From NCBI GenBank assembly GCA_903834785.1, contig CAILKP010000146.1, positions 1 to 39,774 on the forward strand: a stretch of 39,774 bases of DNA. The letters are read 5' to 3'. The position numbers were made by a program, and so were the translations under genes. The stretch is from an uncultured bacterium. GTDB lineage: Bacteria; Planctomycetota; Phycisphaerae; Phycisphaerales; UBA1924. Shown here piece by piece: positions 1-9,892 of this stretch. Every line of letters begins with the position of its first letter. Within the stretch, counting starts at the first letter, position 1. The notes under the pieces are model-generated. The model was given only the letters and a program-made list of their open reading frames with translations, ran no database searches and was not told the origin of the DNA.

Positions 1-71
1 GTGTTGCGTTCGGTGATGACCATCTCGATGGCGGACTGGCGGAACTCGTCGGTATAGACCTTCTTTGCCAT
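1..71 (-). CDS. IS3-family transposase OrfA, N-terminal fragment
   Basis: Reading leftward from an ATG at 71-69, the 23 visible codons give MAKKVYTDEFRQSAIEMV followed by ITERN. The Y(S/T)xEFRxxA(I/V)xxV pattern is the start of the helix-turn-helix domain of IS3/IS911 OrfA proteins, which binds the inverted repeats of the element. A good ribosome binding site (AAGGAG) lies 7 bases before the ATG. The gene runs off the left edge, so whether the transposase is intact (OrfA plus a frameshifted OrfB with a DDE domain) cannot be judged. The short length makes the family call fairly rather than fully certain. Confidence 0.75.
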   Translation of the reverse strand, partial: MAKKVYTDEFRQSAIEMVITERN

Positions 72-124
72 GTGGAACTCCTTCTGCCGCGGCTGTTGTA
101 GCACGCGGCCGGGTGTGTCCACCA
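1..124 (-). mobile_element. End of an IS3-type insertion sequence, cut by window edge
   Basis: The first 71 bases encode the start of an IS3-type OrfA reading leftward out of the window. About 50 bases upstream of its ATG the minus strand reads TGGACACACCCGG, a TG-starting, C-rich sequence of the kind that begins IS3-family inverted repeats. I therefore place the element end near 116-124. The exact end is a guess, because the partner repeat lies outside the window and no target duplication can be checked. Confidence 0.5.
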
Positions 125-186
125 TTGCTGGGTCAGGTCACCCCTCCCCTTTGACCATTTCCCCATTTGACCATTTGGCAACCCCC

Positions 187-528
187 ATGCCCGCCTCCTA
201 CACCGTCCAAGCCACCGTCCCCGAAGCGATCGTCAGCAAGTACATGCACTGGCTGATCCACGATCACATCGCCAAACTCGTCGAGGCCGGCGCGCTGGCC
301 GCCGAAGTACGGCTGCTTGACGCACCAGCCGCACCCGCCCCGCAGGCCACCCGCATCGTCGAGTCCCACTACACCTTCGCCAGCCGCGCAGCACTCGAGG
401 CCTACATCGCTAGCCACGCCCCCCGCCTCCGCGCCGAGGGCCTTTCCGCCTTCCCGCCAGAGCTCGGCATCACCTTCACCCGCACGGTCGCCGAAATCCA
501 CGCCCGGGTGCCTGCGCTCCAAGCCTAA
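187..528 (+). CDS. DUF4286 family protein
   Basis: A 113-residue protein matching the DUF4286 family, small soluble proteins of unknown role found in many bacteria. The family pattern is visible: an N-terminal strand (YTVQATVPEAIVSKYMHWL), the segment HDHIAKLVEAGALAAEVRLL, then the strand-helix part HYTFASRAALEAYIASHAP followed by RLRAEG. This looks like a ferredoxin-like, dimeric alpha-beta barrel fold. I chose the ATG at 187 because the family begins here. The open frame extends upstream to 70, but that stretch reads as non-coding and overlaps the insertion-sequence end. No clear ribosome binding site precedes the ATG. The gene stands alone between the IS end and the repeat-flanked GxxExxY locus. 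Confidence 0.8.
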   Translation: MPASYTVQATVPEAIVSKYMHWLIHDHIAKLVEAGALAAEVRLLDAPAAPAPQATRIVESHYTFASRAALEAYIASHAPRLRAEGLSAFPPELGITFTRTVAEIHARVPALQA

Positions 529-534
529 CGAAGA

Positions 535-553
535 GAACGCAGAGTTCGCAGAG
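535..553 (+). repeat. Outer inverted repeat, left copy
   Basis: GAACGCAGAGTTCGCAGAG. The complement of 1441-1459 has the same sequence with one substitution. It begins 6 bases after the DUF4286 stop codon. Confidence 0.7.
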
Positions 554-600
554 AATGGAAAGGCAAGAAACGCAGAGGAAAGGCAGGGAAAGGGCAGTTT

Positions 601-640
601 CTCACGCAGAGCACCAGAGGACCAGAGAAAGGCAGGAGAG
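601..640 (+). repeat. 40-base repeat, left (inverted) copy
   Basis: Begins CTCACGCAGAGCACCAGAGG and ends GGCAGGAGAG. An exact reverse-complement copy lies at 1246-1285, and a 39-base one at 1343-1381. It sits just beyond the 3' end of the GxxExxY gene. Confidence 0.8.
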
Positions 641-661
641 AGACGGAAGAGGTGGGGACCG

Positions 662-1135
662 TCAGTTCTGGTCATCAGCGGCCAGTTCGGAAACGGGACT
701 GCTGTTGCTCGGTCGCAGCAGGCTCGCCAACGGGTTGATGATCCGCTTGGTGCCCTCTTTCATCGTGACGGCGCCGAAGTTCAGAAGCAACCCGACAGGC
801 AGGTCGAGCAGTCGGAGGTAGGTCAGCACCTGCTTGCTGTGGACCGGATGCACCGACTCGACAGACTTGAGCTCGATGATCACTGAGATCTTCGGATTCA
901 GTGCATGCGTCACCAGCAGATCCGCTCGGAGCCCCTCGTCAAACTGCATTCCATCGATGTCGATCTTGATCGGCACCTGCCGCTGCACCAGCAGGCCCCG
1001 CTGTTCGAGCCGCTTGGCCAGCACAAGCTCATACACCGACTCAAGCAGCCCCGGGCCGACTCGAACGTGAACCTGATAGGCCGTATCAACAACCAGTCCG
1101 GTCAGCTCGTTAAACCTGGGATCAACGACTTCCAT
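662..1135 (-). CDS. GxxExxY protein (PD-(D/E)XK-like fold)
   Basis: A 157-residue member of the GxxExxY family, named for the motif seen here as GPGLLESVY near residue 28. The family has a PD-(D/E)XK nuclease-like fold. Candidate core residues are visible in DLLV (near residue 90) and IIELKSVE (near 107). The biochemical role is not established. The ATG at 1135-1133 has a strong ribosome binding site (AAGGAG, about 7 bases upstream). Length is usual for the family, with a short polar C-terminal tail (SELAADDQN). The gene lies between inverted arms made of CAGAG-type repeats. GxxExxY genes are often found in such settings, so the locus may travel as a unit. Confidence 0.85.
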   Translation of the reverse strand: MEVVDPRFNELTGLVVDTAYQVHVRVGPGLLESVYELVLAKRLEQRGLLVQRQVPIKIDIDGMQFDEGLRADLLVTHALNPKISVIIELKSVESVHPVHSKQVLTYLRLLDLPVGLLLNFGAVTMKEGTKRIINPLASLLRPSNSSPVSELAADDQN

Positions 1136-1245
1136 CCACCGCTCCTTCGATCAAGTCCTCCACCGCCCCGTCTGCCGACTCCTCCGCCCCTCTCCCGTGC
1201 TCGTTCCTTCCTTCTCCGTCCCGTCCTTCCTTCCCCTTTCCATCC

Positions 1246-1285
1246 CTCTCCTGCCTTTCTCTGGTCCTCTGGTGCTCTGCGTGAG
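1246..1285 (-). repeat. 40-base repeat, right copy 1
   Basis: Exact reverse complement of 601-640. Together with the following CCCCTG it also forms a direct repeat with 1343-1387. Confidence 0.8.
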
Positions 1286-1342
1286 CCCCTGTCTTCCTTC
1301 CCCTCCTCTCTTTCCCGTTTCCCCCTCATCCCTCTTCTTCCT

Positions 1343-1381
1343 TCTCCTGCCTTTCTCTGGTCCTCTGGTGCTCTGCGTGAG
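1343..1381 (-). repeat. 40-base repeat, right copy 2
   Basis: Direct copy of 1247-1285 lying 96 bases further right, so the right arm carries two copies of the unit and the left arm one. Confidence 0.8.
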
Positions 1382-1440
1382 CCCCTGCCTTCCTTCCCTG
1401 TCTTCCTTCCCCGTCTTTCTCCGCGTTCCTTGCCTCCCCC

Positions 1441-1459
1441 CTCCGCGAACTCTGCGTTC
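1441..1459 (-). repeat. Outer inverted repeat, right copy
   Basis: CTCCGCGAACTCTGCGTTC, the reverse complement of 535-553 with one mismatch. It lies 31 bases from the stop codon of the first pseudopilin gene. Confidence 0.7.
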
Positions 1460-1489
1460 ATCTCTCCCCAGCTTGCAAGAAGAGCAAAC

Positions 1490-2557
1490 TCAGTTCGGAT
1501 TCCGATTCGTCCTCCCCGGGAACTTGTTCCAGAACGGATTGCTCGAACCAACATCAATGCCCTGCTTGCCGCCGGCCGTCCAGCGGTAGCGAGCGGGCTG
1601 CGGCGTGGGGGTGGCATCGGGCCAGGGCGCCTCGCCCAGCGTGACGCGGCGTTCCCAGTAGATGAACGCGTCGCTCATCGCGCCAGTCTGGCTCCAGTAG
1701 CCGCCGAGGTTGACATCACCGCTGATCGTCTGCCGCACCGAAGCGTCGTAGAAGGCGGTGTTGATCGCCGCGGTGCGGTGGAGGAACGGCACATCCTGCT
1801 TGCCCTGGAAGCGGGCCTGGATGTCGTACGTCACCACCTTCTGTCCGGGGAACCGCACGGCACTGATCTTCTGGTTGCCCAGGCGGTACGAGCCGGTGCC
1901 CTCACCAGCGATGACGTAGTACCACACGTGGCTGTCGGTGTTGCGGGTAAAGCCGCCGCCACTTTCCCGGTCGGGCACAAAGCTCGATGTCGCAAACATA
2001 TAGCTCGATGAGTACGGCCAGCGGGCACCGCCCGGCGCACCGATCTCACCACCGGATTCCAGCGCAGCCTTCGCCGCCCGCGGATCCTCCGCCCACCTGG
2101 CACGCTCGCGGTCATTCGGCGAGCGCATGACCGGGGTCGGCAACTGGGCGTTCATGTAATCCAGCACAACCAGGTGTGAGAACAGGTGATACGGCGTCCA
2201 GTTGGGCTGAATCGGAAAGTCCGTCCAGTTGGTCCGGCGGCGGATGATGTCAACGGCCTGGAAGGCTGCCGCTTCGTTATCATCGCCGGCGGTCACCGGT
2301 ACACCTGTGGTGTTGGGGTTGCGGTTCGTGCCACCGCCGCGCCAGCTGAACGACGGGAGCCGCTCCTTAAAGTCGGTCGCGTAGTTCGCCGAGGCCGTCA
2401 TGAACTGACGCTGGTTGTTGGCGTCGATCGACAGCTTGGCCGCGGTTCTTGCACGGCCAAGTGAGGGCAGCAGAATGCCCACCAGCAGCGCGATGATCGC
2501 GATGACCACCAGCAGCTCAATGAGCGTAAACGCGCGGCGACCGGAAGACGTTTTCAT
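1490..2557 (-). CDS. Prepilin-like secreted protein, paralogue 1
   Basis: A 355-residue protein with a type IV prepilin leader: a short basic N-terminus (MKTSSGRRA) directly before [20 protein letters not shown], the signal cut and methylated by prepilin peptidase with Glu at +5. After the helix comes a long globular part typical of planctomycete type II secretion-like pilins related to DUF1559. It includes [11 protein letters not shown] near residue 270, resembling the family's N-x-AF-x-DGSV segment, and a conserved ending [14 protein letters not shown]. Far longer than a minor pseudopilin, so a surface or filament-associated protein is likely. GAAGG lies about 10 bases before the ATG. First in position of three tandem paralogues. 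The secretion or pilus machinery is not in the window. Confidence 0.85.
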   Translation of the reverse strand: MKTSSGRRAFTLIELLVVIAIIALLVGILLPSLGRARTAAKLSIDANNQRQFMTASANYATDFKERLPSFSWRGGGTNRNPNTTGVPVTAGDDNEAAAFQAVDIIRRRTNWTDFPIQPNWTPYHLFSHLVVLDYMNAQLPTPVMRSPNDRERARWAEDPRAAKAALESGGEIGAPGGARWPYSSSYMFATSSFVPDRESGGGFTRNTDSHVWYYVIAGEGTGSYRLGNQKISAVRFPGQKVVTYDIQARFQGKQDVPFLHRTAAINTAFYDASVRQTISGDVNLGGYWSQTGAMSDAFIYWERRVTLGEAPWPDATPTPQPARYRWTAGGKQGIDVGSSNPFWNKFPGRTNRNPN

Positions 2558-2720
2558 TAGTGAACACCTTCAATATGGCTGCGCAGTGGCACAGAACGCA
2601 CCAGCACAGCAAGCAAAGAGTACCACTCGATTCAGGTCTCTGCAACGGAAATCCCATACGATCCACGTCACCCAGCGGTTCCGGTGCCCGCCGGATGCGG
2701 CCAGAACCCTCCCGTGTGAC

Positions 2721-3800
2721 TCAGTTCGGCCGGTTCGATGTGCGCCCCGTAAACCGATTCCAGAACGGATTGGCCGAGCCAACATCAATTCCCTGCTTGC
2801 CGCCGGCGGTCCAGCGGTAGCGGCCGGGCTGCGTGCGATTGCTCTGGTCGGGCCACGGCGCATCGCCCAGTTCCGGCCTCTCCTCCCACGATACAAACGC
2901 GTCGGTCATGGTGCCCGTCTGGCCCCAATACCCGCCCAGATTTGTATCACCCGTTGTGGTCGGGCGCACGGATGAGTCGTAGAACGCCGTGTTGATCGTC
3001 GAACCGCGATACAGCCACGGACGGTCGGCCTTGGCGTTGAAGCGGTCAGACTGATCGTGGATGACCACCTTTTGACCAGGGAACTTGACGGTGCTGAGAA
3101 GCTGTGAGCCCAAGCGGAATGGCTCGTTACTTGGCCCGGCGCTCATGAAGAACTCAAACTGACGATCGGCCTGACGCACCAGGCCGCCACCGGCTTCCCG
3201 GTCCGGCGTGTAGTACGCCGGGGTGAACATGTAGCTGGAGGAGAACGCCCAGCGGGCCCCAGCAGGGGCACCGACCACGCCGCTGGCCTCGATCATCTGT
3301 CGTGCCGCACGCGGATCCTCGGACCACTTCTCCCGCAGCCTGTCCATCGGTGAGCGCATCACCGGCGTGGGCAACTGTGCATTCATGTAGTCCAGCACAA
3401 CCAGATGTGAGTACAACGGGTACGGCGTCCACATCGGCTGGATCGGAAAGTCCGGCCAGTTGGCCCGCCGCCGCAAAATGTCAACCGCCTGAAACGCCGC
3501 AGCTTCGTTGTCATCGCCCGCTGTTGCAGGAACGCCCGTGCTGTTGGGGTTGCGTGCCAGCGGCCCGCCACGCCACGAGAAGGAAGGGAGCCGCTCCTCG
3601 AAGTCCGTCGAGTAGTTCGCCGCGGCGGTCATGTACTGCCGCTGGTTGCTGGCATCAATCGCCAGCCGCGCCGCGACTCGCGCCTTGCCCAGCGATGGAA
3701 GCAGGATCCCCACCAGCAGCGCGATGATGGAGATCACCACCAGCAGTTCAATGAGCGTGAAAGCCCGGCGCGGGTTCGATCGCCTACAGGTAGTCCTCAT
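2721..3800 (-). CDS. Prepilin-like secreted protein, paralogue 2
   Basis: A 359-residue paralogue with the same layout: leader MRTTCRRSNPRRA before [20 protein letters not shown], a globular half with [19 protein letters not shown] and [15 protein letters not shown], then INTAFYDSSVRPTTTGDTNL and the shared ending [14 protein letters not shown]. The leader is longer and more basic than in the other two. No clear ribosome binding site precedes the ATG, where the sequence is a GCTGCTGCTGC run, so translation may be weaker or the start slightly different. It is 163 bases from paralogue 1 downstream and is separated from paralogue 3 upstream by a strong terminator, so paralogues 2 and 1 may share a transcript. 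Confidence 0.85.
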   Translation of the reverse strand: MRTTCRRSNPRRAFTLIELLVVISIIALLVGILLPSLGKARVAARLAIDASNQRQYMTAAANYSTDFEERLPSFSWRGGPLARNPNSTGVPATAGDDNEAAAFQAVDILRRRANWPDFPIQPMWTPYPLYSHLVVLDYMNAQLPTPVMRSPMDRLREKWSEDPRAARQMIEASGVVGAPAGARWAFSSSYMFTPAYYTPDREAGGGLVRQADRQFEFFMSAGPSNEPFRLGSQLLSTVKFPGQKVVIHDQSDRFNAKADRPWLYRGSTINTAFYDSSVRPTTTGDTNLGGYWGQTGTMTDAFVSWEERPELGDAPWPDQSNRTQPGRYRWTAGGKQGIDVGSANPFWNRFTGRTSNRPN

Positions 3801-3936
3801 GCAGCAGCAGCAAGCCAGAACGGCTCAGCAGTTCCTGGAAATGTTTCCCGAACGCTCTCCTATTGTTCACCCGCTTCCAACTTTAGACAAGTGTTTCCAC
3901 AAACATACCTTCGAGTGTTCCGGTTTCCCGAGATCC

Positions 3937-3974
3937 CCAAAACGACCACCGGCCCGCAATGCGCGGGCCGGTGG
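3937..3974 (-). terminator. Intrinsic terminator of pseudopilin paralogue 3
   Basis: A perfect 12-base-pair stem (3946-3957 with 3963-3974) and a 5-base loop. On the minus strand it is followed by TCGTTTTGGGG. It lies 45 bases after the stop codon of the 4019-5086 gene. Confidence 0.85.
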
Positions 3975-4018
3975 AGTAAAACGCTAGCTTGAAAGCTGTA
4001 GGACCTGAACCGAACGAC

Positions 4019-5086
4019 TTAGTTCGGGTTCCGGTTCTGGCGACCCGGGAACCGATTCCAGAACGGGCTGGAGTTGCCAACGTCGATGCCCTGCTTGCCG
4101 CCGGCGGTCCAGCGGTAGCGGCCGGGCTGGGTCATGTTGCCCATGTCGGGCCACAGTGCATCACCCAGTTCGGGACGAGCATCCCAGGTCACGAAGGCAT
4201 CCGAGAAGGTGTTCGTCGGGCCCCAGTAACCACCGAGGTTCACATCACCCGTCGTCGTCGGTCGGACCGAAGCGTCATAGAACGCCGTGTTGATGGTCGC
4301 TGAGCGGTGCAGCCAAGGGATGTCCTTCTTGGCGTTAAAGCGGTCGGATGAGTCATGGATCACGATCTTCTGCCCGGGGAACTTCACGCCGCTGAGCAGC
4401 TGCGAGCCCAGACGGTACGGCTCCGTGCCGGCGTCACCAATCACATAGAACAGGTTGTGCGCATCGGCCTGGCGAACGTACCCGCCGCCAGCTTCACGGT
4501 CCGGCATGTAGTACGCCGGGGTGAACATGTAGCTGGAGGAGTACGCCCAGCGGGCACCAGCCGGGGCAGCCACGGCACCGGATGCCTCGATCGAGGCCTT
4601 GGCAGCGCGGGGGTCTTCCGCCCACTTCTCACGCAGGCGGTCCTGCGGCGAGCGCATGGCTGGCATCGGCAGCTGGGCGTTCATGTAGTCCAGAACGACC
4701 AGGTGTGAATACAGGGGATACGGCGTCCAGTTCGGCTGGATCGGGAAGTCGGGCCAGTTCGTCCGGCGGCGGAGGATGTCCACAGCCTGATAGGCAGCCG
4801 CCTCATTGTCATTACCCGCCGTCACCGGGACGCCGGTGGTGTTGGGGTTACGGGCCGTGCCACCACCACGCCATGAGAACGACGGCAGCTTCTCCTTGAA
4901 GTCTGTCGAGTAGTTCGTGGCGGCGGTCATGTACTGCCGCTGGTTGCTGGCATCAATCGCCAACCGGGCGGCAACGCGAGCCTTGCCCAGCGAGGGCAGC
5001 AGAATGCCGACCAGCAGCGCGATGATCGAGATGACCACCAGAAGCTCAATCAGCGTAAATGCGCGACGACGAACAGTATTTTTCAT
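4019..5086 (-). CDS. Prepilin-like secreted protein, paralogue 3
   Basis: A 355-residue paralogue of the two neighbours: leader MKNTVRRRA before [20 protein letters not shown], then [54 protein letters not shown] and the ending [14 protein letters not shown]. The prepilin peptidase site (A before F, Glu at +5) is intact. AAGGA lies about 12 bases before the ATG. A strong terminator follows, so this copy is probably a single-gene transcript. It resembles paralogue 2 more closely than paralogue 1 in the leader helix (both have VISIIALL and GKARVAARLAIDASNQRQ), which points to stepwise duplication in place. Function beyond export and assembly is not known. Confidence 0.85.
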   Translation of the reverse strand: MKNTVRRRAFTLIELLVVISIIALLVGILLPSLGKARVAARLAIDASNQRQYMTAATNYSTDFKEKLPSFSWRGGGTARNPNTTGVPVTAGNDNEAAAYQAVDILRRRTNWPDFPIQPNWTPYPLYSHLVVLDYMNAQLPMPAMRSPQDRLREKWAEDPRAAKASIEASGAVAAPAGARWAYSSSYMFTPAYYMPDREAGGGYVRQADAHNLFYVIGDAGTEPYRLGSQLLSGVKFPGQKIVIHDSSDRFNAKKDIPWLHRSATINTAFYDASVRPTTTGDVNLGGYWGPTNTFSDAFVTWDARPELGDALWPDMGNMTQPGRYRWTAGGKQGIDVGNSSPFWNRFPGRQNRNPN

Positions 5087-5243
5087 ACACTGGATTCCTT
5101 ACACACTCTGACTCGGACAGAACGCCCAAGCACACTTCCCGCAAAGATCCCGCGCTAAACGCGGTCCACGAGATACCGTATTGTGCCACGTAATTTACGC
5201 AAAGGCAACAATCCGGATCCAGTTTCTTTCGGACTCCCTCAAC

Positions 5244-6257
5244 ATGCCAACCACCAGAACCGGGCCGCGCTCGCTGCAACCGACAGTTCTTCAAAATCGG
5301 TCATTGGTTATCGGACTTATTCTCGGCCTAGCGGCCGCCTCCCTCTTCGCCGCGGCTCCAAAGCCCGAGCCCAAGGTCCTAATAACAGCACCCCCTGCAA
5401 ACGCGCCCGCCTTCATCGACGGCACCCCCACCCCCTGGTCCGAGCTCACCCCCCTGCTCGCCGAGGCCTCCGGCGGCACCATCCTCCTTGAACTCACCCT
5501 CGACCGCCGCCTCCAGCAGCGCCTGGCCAAAGCCGGCCTCACCCTCACCCCAGCCGCTGTCGAAGCAGAGCGGTCCGAGCTGACCCGCCAGATGACCGCC
5601 GCCTCCGACCCCGATACCGCGGCCCGCGCCCTGGCGAGCATCCGCAGCCAGCGCGGCCTGGGCGACCTGCGCTTCGAGGCCCTCATCCGCCGCAGCGCCA
5701 TGCTCCGCGCCTTAGTCGCCCCCGGCATCGAGCTGCCCGACGACCTGCTGGAACAAACCCACGCCGCCCTCTTCGGCCCGCGCGTCAGCGTCCGCATCAT
5801 CACCGTCTCCACCGAGCAGGACGCCGCCCGACTCAGCGATGAACTCCGCAACCTGCCACCGGACAAGCGAGAACTGGCCTTCTCCGAAGCAGCACTCAGC
5901 CGCTCGACTGACGAATCCGCCTCCTCCGGCGGCATGCTTCCACCCTTTGCTGAGGCCGACCCGTCCATGCCTTCGGCCGTCCGCCGCACGGTGGCGGGGC
6001 TCTCGGTTGGTGACGTCAGCCGTGTGATCCCGCTGGACTCGGGCTTTGCGGTGGTGCTCCTCCGCAGCCGCACCGCTGGCGACGGCTCGACACTGGACGC
6101 TCGCCGCGAGGCCGTCACCCGCGCCGCCCGCGCCCGCCAGGAGCGCCTGGCCATGGACAAACTTGCGCGGCTGATCGCCTCAGAGCCCGGCGTGACCATC
6201 CCCGATCCCGGCCTGCGCTGGTCAGCCGAGGCAGCCGGGACCGGCCTGCGGCCGTAA
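5244..6257 (+). CDS. Exported parvulin-type peptidyl-prolyl isomerase
   Basis: A 337-residue protein with an N-terminal hydrophobic segment (SLVIGLILGLAAASLFAAA, about residues 20-38), so exported or membrane-anchored. The C-terminal half resembles the PpiC/SurA parvulin domain. It has RVSVRIITVSTEQDAARLSD, then FSEAALSRSTDESASSGGML, where the SGG-L motif is characteristic, and VGDVSRVIPLDSGFAVVLL. Parvulins assist folding of secreted and outer-membrane proteins. The region before the domain is helical, like a SurA chaperone part. I start at the ATG at 5244 because the only earlier in-frame start is a TTG before a poor N-terminus. No clear ribosome binding site is visible. It is divergent from the pseudopilins, so a role in their folding is possible but speculative. 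Confidence 0.75.
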   Translation: MPTTRTGPRSLQPTVLQNRSLVIGLILGLAAASLFAAAPKPEPKVLITAPPANAPAFIDGTPTPWSELTPLLAEASGGTILLELTLDRRLQQRLAKAGLTLTPAAVEAERSELTRQMTAASDPDTAARALASIRSQRGLGDLRFEALIRRSAMLRALVAPGIELPDDLLEQTHAALFGPRVSVRIITVSTEQDAARLSDELRNLPPDKRELAFSEAALSRSTDESASSGGMLPPFAEADPSMPSAVRRTVAGLSVGDVSRVIPLDSGFAVVLLRSRTAGDGSTLDARREAVTRAARARQERLAMDKLARLIASEPGVTIPDPGLRWSAEAAGTGLRP

Positions 6258-6780
6258 GGGGCATGGCCTTCGATCCCGCCACGAACTCCGGGAGAACGGC
6301 AAGCCCCCGCGCCGCCGCGGCAATCGGGTCACCATGCACGCGCTGCACTGTTTATATGCTGCGGCCATGCGCTGCGGCCGTGTGCTGCGATTTGGTGCGT
6401 CGCAGTGCCGCGGCACATTGCACGAGGTTGTGTTCCGGATAACCCCGGCTGCAAGGTCCAGAAATGTGTGGCGCCCTCGCTCGCACGCACCCCGCCGCAG
6501 CCCGGTTCAAGCACGCGCCAAAGGCAACCGATAGCACTGTGTCCGGCGGAGCCGGCGCGATGCTGGCAGCAAACCGCCGGCACGCGAACCCGATTGCCCC
6601 GCCGCTGCGTATGGAATGGCAGCACCGCTGCGAGACCCCGCACGGAAGCGCAGAAGGGGGACATCGTCCGGCCGTAGGCCAGAAGTGGCGACGGAACGGG
6701 TTGCCGGCAGACTGCACGCGATCCCCGTACCGACGCGTCCGTCACAGTGACGACGGCCGGACCAGGGAACTCAAGCCGGC
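6258..6780. other. Long leader upstream of prkA, no gene recognised
   Basis: 523 bases between the isomerase gene and prkA. Open frames exist on both strands but none reads like a protein (rich in Cys, Arg and His, no domain). There is no tRNA, tmRNA or RNase P signature that I can recognise. It may hold the prkA promoter and a long 5' untranslated leader. Confidence 0.5.
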
Positions 6781-8994
<2,214 letters not shown>

Positions 8995-9026
8995 CGGCCC
9001 TGCTCGTCCAACTTGGTCCTTACACC

Positions 9027-9067
9027 GCAGGTCCGCCGGCTTCACCGCCTGCGGACCTGCTTTCTTT
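9027..9067 (+). terminator. prkA terminator
   Basis: A 10-base-pair stem (9027-9036 with 9051-9060) followed at once by TTTCTTT. It lies 33 bases after the prkA stop and before the convergent ubiX gene. Confidence 0.8.
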
Positions 9068-9101
9068 CCGCTTCCCCTCCGCGCCTCCTCCCCCTCCCCA
9101 C

Positions 9102-9788
9102 TCACTTCTTGGTCGATTCCCACCGGATCTTCAGGTCATGCTCGATCCGCAGCAGGTCCAGGCACTTGCCTACGACGAAGTCCACGATCTGCTCCAGCGT
9201 TGTCGGCCGGAGGTACCACCCCGGGTTGGCCGGGGCGATGATGCCGCCTGCCAGCGTGATCTGCTCCATGTTCCGAATATCTATCAGGTTCAGCGGCGAC
9301 TCGCGGTGCACCAGGATCAGCGGCCGCCGCTCCTTGAGCGTCACCATCGCCGCACGCCCCAGCAGGTTGCTGGCCGAGCCGGTGGCGATGTACCCCAGCG
9401 CCGTCGATGAGCACGGAATCACCACCATGCCGTCATGCAGGAACGAGCCCGAGGCGATCACCGCGCCCACATCCTTGTGCGGGTGGATGAACAGCGTGCG
9501 GTTGAGAATCTCGCCCTCCAGGTGCGCCAGCGACGGTACCAGTGTCCGCACCGACAACTCCGTCACATCCAGCTCATCGTGCAGCAGCCGCCGGCCGTAC
9601 TCCGTCACCACCAGGTGCACCTCATGACCCTGGCTCAGCAGCACCTCCAGCAGCCGCGTTGCAAACCGCGCTCCCGATGCACCGGAGATCCCCACGACCA
9701 CGCGTTTGCCCCCCGGGCCGAGTTGTGCGATCCGACCAGTTCCGACAGTGCCGGCCGGGCCGGGAGTAGATGCCGTGTTGTCAGCCAT
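9102..9788 (-). CDS. ubiX: UbiX family flavin prenyltransferase
   Basis: A 228-residue flavin prenyltransferase. The enzyme joins dimethylallyl phosphate to reduced FMN to make prenylated FMN, the cofactor of UbiD-type decarboxylases. Visible family motifs are VVGISGASGARFATRLLEVL (FMN binding, about residues 30-49), IASGSFLHDGMVVIPCSS, LLGRAAMVTLKERRPLILVH and the C-terminal PANPGWYLRPTTLEQIVDFV. The core is complete. The first 27 residues (Pro, Gly and Thr-rich) are an extension beyond the usual start, but the ATG at 9788 has AGG 8 bases upstream. No ubiD lies in the window, so the client decarboxylase must be elsewhere. It is convergent with prkA and divergent from rdgB. Confidence 0.93.
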   Translation of the reverse strand: MADNTASTPGPAGTVGTGRIAQLGPGGKRVVVGISGASGARFATRLLEVLLSQGHEVHLVVTEYGRRLLHDELDVTELSVRTLVPSLAHLEGEILNRTLFIHPHKDVGAVIASGSFLHDGMVVIPCSSTALGYIATGSASNLLGRAAMVTLKERRPLILVHRESPLNLIDIRNMEQITLAGGIIAPANPGWYLRPTTLEQIVDFVVGKCLDLLRIEHDLKIRWESTKK

Positions 9789-9892
9789 GGGTGCCTAGCG
9801 AGCAAAGGTGAGCAAACCGCGGCGGGGAAACACACCGCCAGCGGCCACAGTTTACGGCCCCGGCCCCGCCGGAGCGCGTGTACGCTGGGCCC

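Larger units (their letters stand above)
535..1459. mobile_element. Putative inverted-repeat-bounded GxxExxY cassette
   Basis: The GxxExxY gene is enclosed by arms that are reverse complements of each other. The outermost 19 bases at 535-553 match the complement of 1441-1459 at 18 of 19 positions. The 40 bases at 601-640 match the complement of 1246-1285 exactly. Between these blocks the arms also resemble each other (562-597 against the complement of about 1388-1435). The left arm is purine-rich and the right arm pyrimidine-rich on the plus strand. That this is a mobile unit is inference: no transposase is encoded and no target duplication is visible. Confidence 0.45.
1136..1489 (+). other. 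Pyrimidine-rich arm with direct repeats, no gene
   Basis: About 350 bases upstream of the GxxExxY gene. From about 1140 to 1440 the plus strand is overwhelmingly C and T. It holds two direct copies of a 45-base unit (1247-1291 and 1343-1387, 96 bases apart) and the right outer inverted repeat. The mirror-image purine-rich arm is at 535-660. No convincing gene is seen. Confidence 0.7.

Noticed and set aside
6500..6545. GGTTCAAGC resembling a tRNA T-loop
   Set aside because: The flanking bases do not pair as a T stem, and no acceptor stem or anticodon arm could be built around it.
6329..6745. Cys/His-rich open frames in the prkA leader
   Set aside because: No start signal, no recognisable motif and odd composition; treated as non-coding.
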